DNA of 64,000 nucleotides from Rhynchopus sp. YZ270_cl-10 (lineage: Eukaryota > Euglenozoa > Diplonemea > Diplonemida > Diplonemidae). The position numbers and the translations under genes are program-made. The notes beneath the pieces are model-generated. The model saw only the letters and a program-made list of their open reading frames with translations, was not told where the DNA came from and did not search any database. Where the stretch lies: the NCBI GenBank assembly GCA_964035575.1, contig OZ037876.1, positions 806,001-870,000 of the forward strand, in the 5' to 3' direction. Below are positions 59,179-64,000 of this stretch, in pieces. Each line of letters starts with the position of its first letter. Position 1 is the stretch's first letter.

Positions 59179-61002
59179 TTTTTTTGTGTTTTTTTCTGTA
59201 TAAAATTGATATAAAGCCCTTTGGTTGACAGATGCATCTGGAGACTCTCAACCATCCTTCCATTTCGTGGTTTTTACATCTAAAAATGAATGATAGGTTG
59301 ATAATACGCAATCAATACAGAACTCAACAAAGAATGTAAACACAATAAAAAGTACTCTGCAGCTGACAATCAAAACCTCGATGTAAGGGAGCGAAAAAGC
59401 GCAATGCAATGCACCAATCGTCTTTGGGTCCGTAGGTGCCCATCTGAAACAAAAATGAAGGGAACGAGAGAAGGATGGGAGTCTTTTTTTTATTTTGAGG
59501 TTATTTTAACAAGAGTAGGAGAGAGGTAACAGGAGAAAAAAAAATACCCCCCCTTTCGATACGTTTACTCCCTCCCCCATTCCATCAATTAAACAAAAAA
59601 ATGCGTTCTGTTTTGTAGGTTATTATCTATTCGATTAAAGGTTATTTGTGGTGTGTTTCTCTTTTTTTTTCTTTGTTGTTCATCGAGAGCTGCTTGTGGA
59701 GGAAGGTGTGGTATTTTTTTTGTTCTTGTCTGTCTGTTTCTACTTCTGCTTCTGCAGTCAGAGCTTCCCCGAAAGGAATGCCACAGATCTCTACCACTCT
59801 CGTTATCGCGCTGGGATACGCTGGGTTTGAAGAAGAATACTGCACACGGTATATTTTTTTTTGTTTTATTATTGCGACAATCCCCCCCGAGGGGGGTGAG
59901 TTCTTTCACTCACCACCCAAAAAAAAGGGTGGTCACTTATTTTTTTTTTGGGGGGGATGCCTTTTTTTATTGCATATCAATCGTAAGGGGGGGATGGTTT
60001 TACTTTTTTTTAGTTACAAGGAAGATATGCAAAGAGCACACTTCCAACTGCCATTTTGCGGTTGGCCTTTTTTTTTTTTTTTTTGAAAACGTTGGTCGTG
60101 GATTTGCGTTGGGTATTTTAACGAAGTTGGGGAAATTGGAGAGAGGAGAGAGCAAAATATGGAGGGGGGGGATAAAACTGATGGTCCTGAGTTTCGCTGT
60201 GCTTAGAAGAGAAAACACAGCGGAAAGGAGGGGGTTCCTCGCAGGAAAAAAGAACAGCAAATGCAATACACCTGACTCTCTTCCCAGCAGAGATGTGAGG
60301 AGGACGCGGTAAGAAGGATGTGGGGACAACATCACTTTGCTCGAAATCTCATATCTTTTGTTGTTTGTTTTTTTTACGCTGAAAAGGAAACGAAAGGTTT
60401 GTACCTAAACCCTCAGCCATCAGAAGAAAAGAAAAAAAGCGGGAAAAATAGGGAATGTGAACAGGGAGGGGTAGTTCCTGTCAGAATCTCCAGTCTGACA
60501 GGCCATTTCATGCATACCGTGCGTGAATGGGAAAAGTATGGGGGGGTTTTTTTTTTTAAATAATCTGTTTGGTTACTCGAAAGAGGAGTGGGGAGCTATT
60601 TTTTTTTTTTTTTTGCCTTAGTTTGAAAATGTGCTTATGTGGTTAACCCATGTGTTCGTTCAATTAAGCTGTTTCCTTCCAATAAGGAAACAAGCTAACC
60701 GTTCAATGCCCTTTTTTTTGTACAAAAAAGGGCAAAAGAGAAAAGAGAGAAATTCATTGTTGAACCAAATTTATCAAATGATTGAAACATGGGGGGGAAC
60801 AAAAAAATAGAACTCGCAAACTGACAGAGCTATGCTGCCTGCAATGCAGTTTATTTTATAGACAACCAGGAGCACATAAAAAAAGACTTCTTTTTAAAAA
60901 AACTTGATTTGAAAAAATAGCGCAAACACCCGAGGATGAGCCCCATTACCTTTCTTCTCAACAATCTGCAGTAGCTTGCCACAGTCTTTACTACCTGGCA
61001 CG
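59179..61002. other. Intergenic stretch with ambiguous short frames, no gene accepted
   Basis: A minus-strand frame at 59642-59845 (ending HTFLHKQLSMNNKEKKRE) could be an exon, since a CCGTGTGCAG site precedes it. It overlaps a word (TACCACTCTCGTTATCGCG) shared with the dispersed repeat region near 52566, so I do not call it. Hairpins TTTCCTTCCAATAAGGAAA (about 60671-60690) and GCCCTTTTTTTTGTACAAAA (about 60708-60734) are present. Confidence 0.4.
60926..60952. repeat. Dispersed repeat, CCCGAGGATGAACTCCACTAT family (partial)
   Basis: AACACCCGAGGATGAGCCCC then ATTACC; only the second half is present. Confidence 0.5.
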
Positions 61003-62274
61003 GTCCATAAACCACCCCCCCCAAAAGGTAACCTGGGGTCCTTATTTTTATTTCATCTGGGTTCTACTGGGACTTTCTCCCCGATTTTTTTTTAAATGAA
61101 CTCAGAGTTAAGTTTCTGGGTTCAATAAAAAAAACGACGAGCAAAAAGTCCAATTGGAAATATGATGGATACCCCCCGAGAGCAAAATAAACCAACGGTA
61201 AAAATTGGTACCCTTGGTTTCCTATAGGTTCCTATAGGAAACCTACATTTTCCAATAATTTCCCACACAACTTACTTGACAACAGGATGAAAACAAATAC
61301 AAAAATGGCAAAAGTGAGTAAAACCGTGCAAGGGGCACTGGACTTTGCTAGGGCTCTGGGGGAAACGCAGTTCTCAGGGGAGAGACTCGCAAGGAGGTTC
61401 TTGCCTACGCGAAGGCACGCAGTTGTTACCGTAGGGGTTTCCGGGAAGACGTGTGGTTCAAAGCTTTATGGAAAGCGAGAGGAATATCCCTCATCCTTCA
61501 CAGGAAGAACACCACCCGTGAGGGACGCGCGGTCCAACTGTATTTCTGCAGTAACCTGGATGAGTGTGTGGGTGTGCCATCAGAAGGTACGTTTTGCACA
61601 AGCCTTCCGCGTGTTTGGAGGCACGGACAACGACGCCGCTGCCATTCTCCTTGCTGTAAGGGGTAAATACGCGTTGTTCACCCCTCCGTACCTTCTGATG
61701 GCACCCACACACTCATCCAGGTTACTGCAGAAATACAGTTGGACCGCGCGTCCCTCACGGGTGGTGTTCTTCCTGTGAAGGATGAGGGATATTCCTCTCG
61801 CTTTCCATAAAGCTTTGAACCACATGTCTTCCCGGAAGCCCCTACGGTAACAACTGCGTGCCTTCGCGTAGGCAAGAACCTCCTTGCGAGTCTCTCCCCT
61901 GAGAACTGCGTTTCCCCCAGAGCCCTAGCAAAGTCCAGTGCCCCTTGCACGGTTTTACTCACTTTTGCCATTTTTGTATTTGTTTTCATCCTGTTGTCAA
62001 GTAAGTTGTGTGGGAAATTATGGGAAAATGTAGGTTTCCTATAGGAACCTAGAGGAAACCAAGGGTACCAATTTTTACCGTTGGTTTATTTTGCTCTCGG
62101 GGGGTATCCATCATATTTCCAATTGGACTTTTTGCTCGTCGTTTTTTTTATTGAACCCAGAAACTTAACTCTGAGTTCATTTAAAAAAAAATCGGGGAGA
62201 AAGTCCCAGTAGAACCCAGATGAAATAAAAATAAGGACCCCAGGTTACCTTTTGGGGGGGGGTGGTTTATGGAC
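61003..62274. mobile_element. 1.27-kb near-perfect palindrome with open frames in its arms
   Basis: The arms 61003-61591 and 61687-62274 are complements with only a few differences, around a 95-bp spacer. The ends read GTCCATAAACCACCCCCC and its complement. Each arm encodes, outward to inward, a frame starting MKTNTKMAKVSKTVQGALDF and continuing GERLARRFLPTRRHAVVTVG. A second frame in the same arm contains WFKALWKARGISLILHRKN. I do not recognise either peptide. The flanks show no clear target duplication. It could be a foldback transposon or an inverted duplication captured at the centre. Confidence 0.75.
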
Positions 62275-62330
62275 TGACCCACCTTTTTTTTATGTAACAA
62301 TGTCAAAACTTTTTTTGAGGGATTTTTTTT

Positions 62331-62370
62331 GTCGACAATTGCCTAAGGACCCGCTTGGGGAACCTAGGGG
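62331..62370. repeat. Short dispersed repeat, CGACAATC family
   Basis: GTCGACAATTGCCTAAGGAC then CCGCTTGGGGAACCTAGGGG; matches the second half of 23925-23990. It lies just past the stop codon of the acyl-CoA ligase gene. Confidence 0.6.
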
Positions 62371-62388
62371 TTTTTTTTTCTTCCACTC

Positions 62389-63999
62389 CTATGCGTATTG
62401 GTCTCTGAGGACACGCCTCAGGATCTTACCTGAGGGTGTCTTTGGGACAGCTTCGATGAATTTGACAGCACCAAGTCTCTTGTAGTGCGCGACCTTGGAG
62501 CTGACGTACTCCTTGACTTCGTCTTCGGTGGCTTGGTGGTCGGGCTTGAGGACGACACAGGCGAGAGGGAGTTCACCTGCTTCGTCATCTTTCATGGGAA
62601 TGACTGCTGCGTCAGCAATGGCAGGGTGGCTGATGACAATCCCTTCAAGCTCTGCAGGAGGAACCTGGAAGCCCTTTACCTTGATCAGTTCTTTCAAACG
62701 GTCCACCGCAAAGTGGTGGCCATCAGCGTCGCGCACAAAGATATCACCGGTTTTGAGGTACTCTCCGTCCATAGTCCCTTCGGTGGCCTCCTTGTTGTTG
62801 TAGTACCCAAGCATGACCTGGGGGCCCTTGATGTAGAGCTCACCGGGTTCGTCGACTGCGCATTCCGCACCGGTCTCGGGGTTGATGATTTTGCAGTCGG
62901 TGTTGGGAAGGGGGATTCCGACGGAGCCGTATTTGACATCTTTGAAGTCCTTCATGCCAGAGTCGTAGAGCGCTCTGCCTGGGGTGGTCAGGGCACCAGG
63001 GGAGAGCTCCGTCATTCCGTAGATCTGAATCGCAGGGACGCCAAGTCTGTCTTGAACGTCCTGCTGGAGCTGTGCATCGCACGGCGCAGCGGCAGTGTAA
63101 ATAACCTTAATCGAGGAGAGGTCAAACTTCTCAACAACAGGGTGCTTCGCGAGGAACAGCATAAGAGGGGGCACCAAAGGGAGGTATGTGATCTTCTCCT
63201 TCTGGATGGTCGTCAGGAAGACCTCTGGGTCGAATCGTGGCATGGTAATCACCTTCGTCCCAAGAGCAAGCGGGAGGAACATCGCCACCATCATTGCGTA
63301 GATGTGGAACATCGGGAGCACGCAGAGCTGGGTGTCCGTACCGTCCATGATCACTCTGCTGTCCTCCTCTGGGTCATACGCAAGCTGTGCAATGTTCGCC
63401 ACCATGTTGTGGTGCGACAGCATCACCCCCTTAGGCAGCCCGGTCGTTCCAGATGAATACGGCAGCACCGCGATGTCCTCTTCGAAGTTCGGTGCGTCCA
63501 ACCCAAGAAACTCTGGGTCCACTTCGCCACCTTCGTTCAGAATGGCAAAAGGCTCGGACCCTGCCTCCCCAAGCGCAATCACCGCAGACGTATCGAGGCC
63601 GGCACCTTCGGCAGCCTCTAAGGCAACTTCCTTCATGGCGGGGACGGTCATGATGAGGGTTGCGCCGGAGTCCTTCAGTTGGTGGATCAGCTCGCGGGCG
63701 GTGTAGGAGGGGTTGGCGGTGGAGACGACAACACCATTGGAGAGCGCGCCCATCATGATGACTGCGTATTCAGGGCAGTTTGGGAGGAAGGTCATAATGG
63801 TCTTTGCACCAAGGGTACGCAGGGCACGCCCCGCTGCAGTCGCTGAGGGTTTGATCCTGTCATAGGTGAGCACACGACCCGTCATAGCGTCCTGCAGCGC
63901 CACCTCACCAACACGCCTCTCCCACTGCCCCTGCTGCTCAATGTACGCCGGAAGCGAGACGCCAGTCGGAATGTCAACCGCGCCTTTGCAATGATACAT
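62389..63999 (-). CDS. 4-coumarate:CoA ligase-like acyl-CoA synthetase (probably 5'-partial)
   Basis: ANL-superfamily enzyme: it adenylates a carboxylate with ATP, then forms the CoA thioester. The 536 visible residues contain all core motifs. These are the P-loop YSSGTTGLPKGVMLSHHN (181-198), YGMTE (327-331), the TGD motif YLKTGD (414-419), the hinge region VDRLKELIKVKGFQV (432-446), and catalytic Lys in TPSGKILRR (521-529). The hinge and KGFQV.PAELE block are most like 4-coumarate:CoA ligases and luciferase-like peroxisomal ligases. The C-terminus (RDQYA) is not a PTS1 peroxisomal signal. The true substrate cannot be told from sequence. The frame starts with MYHCKGAVDIPTGVSLPAYI, which aligns a few residues into typical family members. 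The first codons or an upstream exon may lie beyond the window edge. Confidence 0.9.
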   Translation of the reverse strand: MYHCKGAVDIPTGVSLPAYIEQQGQWERRVGEVALQDAMTGRVLTYDRIKPSATAAGRALRTLGAKTIMTFLPNCPEYAVIMMGALSNGVVVSTANPSYTARELIHQLKDSGATLIMTVPAMKEVALEAAEGAGLDTSAVIALGEAGSEPFAILNEGGEVDPEFLGLDAPNFEEDIAVLPYSSGTTGLPKGVMLSHHNMVANIAQLAYDPEEDSRVIMDGTDTQLCVLPMFHIYAMMVAMFLPLALGTKVITMPRFDPEVFLTTIQKEKITYLPLVPPLMLFLAKHPVVEKFDLSSIKVIYTAAAPCDAQLQQDVQDRLGVPAIQIYGMTELSPGALTTPGRALYDSGMKDFKDVKYGSVGIPLPNTDCKIINPETGAECAVDEPGELYIKGPQVMLGYYNNKEATEGTMDGEYLKTGDIFVRDADGHHFAVDRLKELIKVKGFQVPPAELEGIVISHPAIADAAVIPMKDDEAGELPLACVVLKPDHQATEDEVKEYVSSKVAHYKRLGAVKFIEAVPKTPSGKILRRVLRDQYA

Positions 64000-64000
64000 C

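Noticed and set aside
59642-59845. Possible minus-strand exon
   Set aside because: It overlaps sequence shared with a dispersed repeat and has no matching partner exon or conserved motif.

Overview
The window looks like nuclear DNA of a free-living or parasitic protist. Its genes have short cis-spliced introns with a strong GTATG-type 5' splice site and a CAG/TAG 3' site. All 19 protein genes that I can support lie on the minus strand. Nearly all start codons have a pyrimidine tract ending in AG a few to about 50 bases upstream, and many neighbours are only 150-350 bp apart. One-strand gene order, tight spacing and polypyrimidine-AG leaders together suggest a directional gene cluster with spliced-leader trans-splicing. 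A euglenozoan, for example a diplonemid, would fit. This is inference: no spliced-leader RNA, rRNA or tRNA gene was recognised in the window.

Layout. 1-6.3 kb: AT-rich DNA with a piggyBac-type element, a hAT-type element carrying a 7-bp tandem array, and a G-rich nested-hairpin element. 6.6-11.5 kb: a ubiquitin-like/ankyrin membrane protein, VAC14 (five exons) and a small unknown gene. 11.66-19.61 kb: a gene-free chain of inverted-repeat elements separated by poly-G/poly-C tracts and CCTAGG junctions. It includes a 4.4-kb nested palindrome whose core holds about 86 copies of a 9-bp unit and about 165 copies of a 5-bp unit. 20.8-22.4 kb: another hAT-type element, with an exact 8-bp target duplication and about 83 copies of a 7-bp unit. 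22.4-26.2 kb: no gene seen, only short dispersed repeats. 26.2-38.5 kb: a WW-repeat protein, a SAM-domain protein, a 1178-aa coiled-coil protein, an unknown protein and an RRM protein. 40-59.2 kb: a dense cluster with GH47 alpha-mannosidase, SYF2, two J-domain proteins, two likely mitochondrial membrane proteins, two coiled-coil proteins and small unknowns. 61.0-62.3 kb: a 1.27-kb palindrome. 62.4-64 kb: a 4-coumarate:CoA ligase-like enzyme running to the window edge.

The recognisable genes are housekeeping and do not form one pathway: VAC14 (endolysosomal PI(3,5)P2), GH47 (N-glycan trimming), SYF2 (spliceosome), J-proteins (HSP70 partners), an acyl-CoA ligase and structural coiled-coil proteins. 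The most unusual feature is the repeat landscape. Several unrelated-looking non-autonomous elements (hAT-like by ends and 8-bp target duplications where these can be read) each carry a central array of a 5-, 7-, 8- or 9-bp unit built around GTAC or GTATAC. At least eight families of very short structured dispersed repeats also occur between genes, in introns and in 5' leaders. Intron-exon structures were worked out by eye from splice-site phase and protein similarity. Family names rest on remembered motifs, not on searches.
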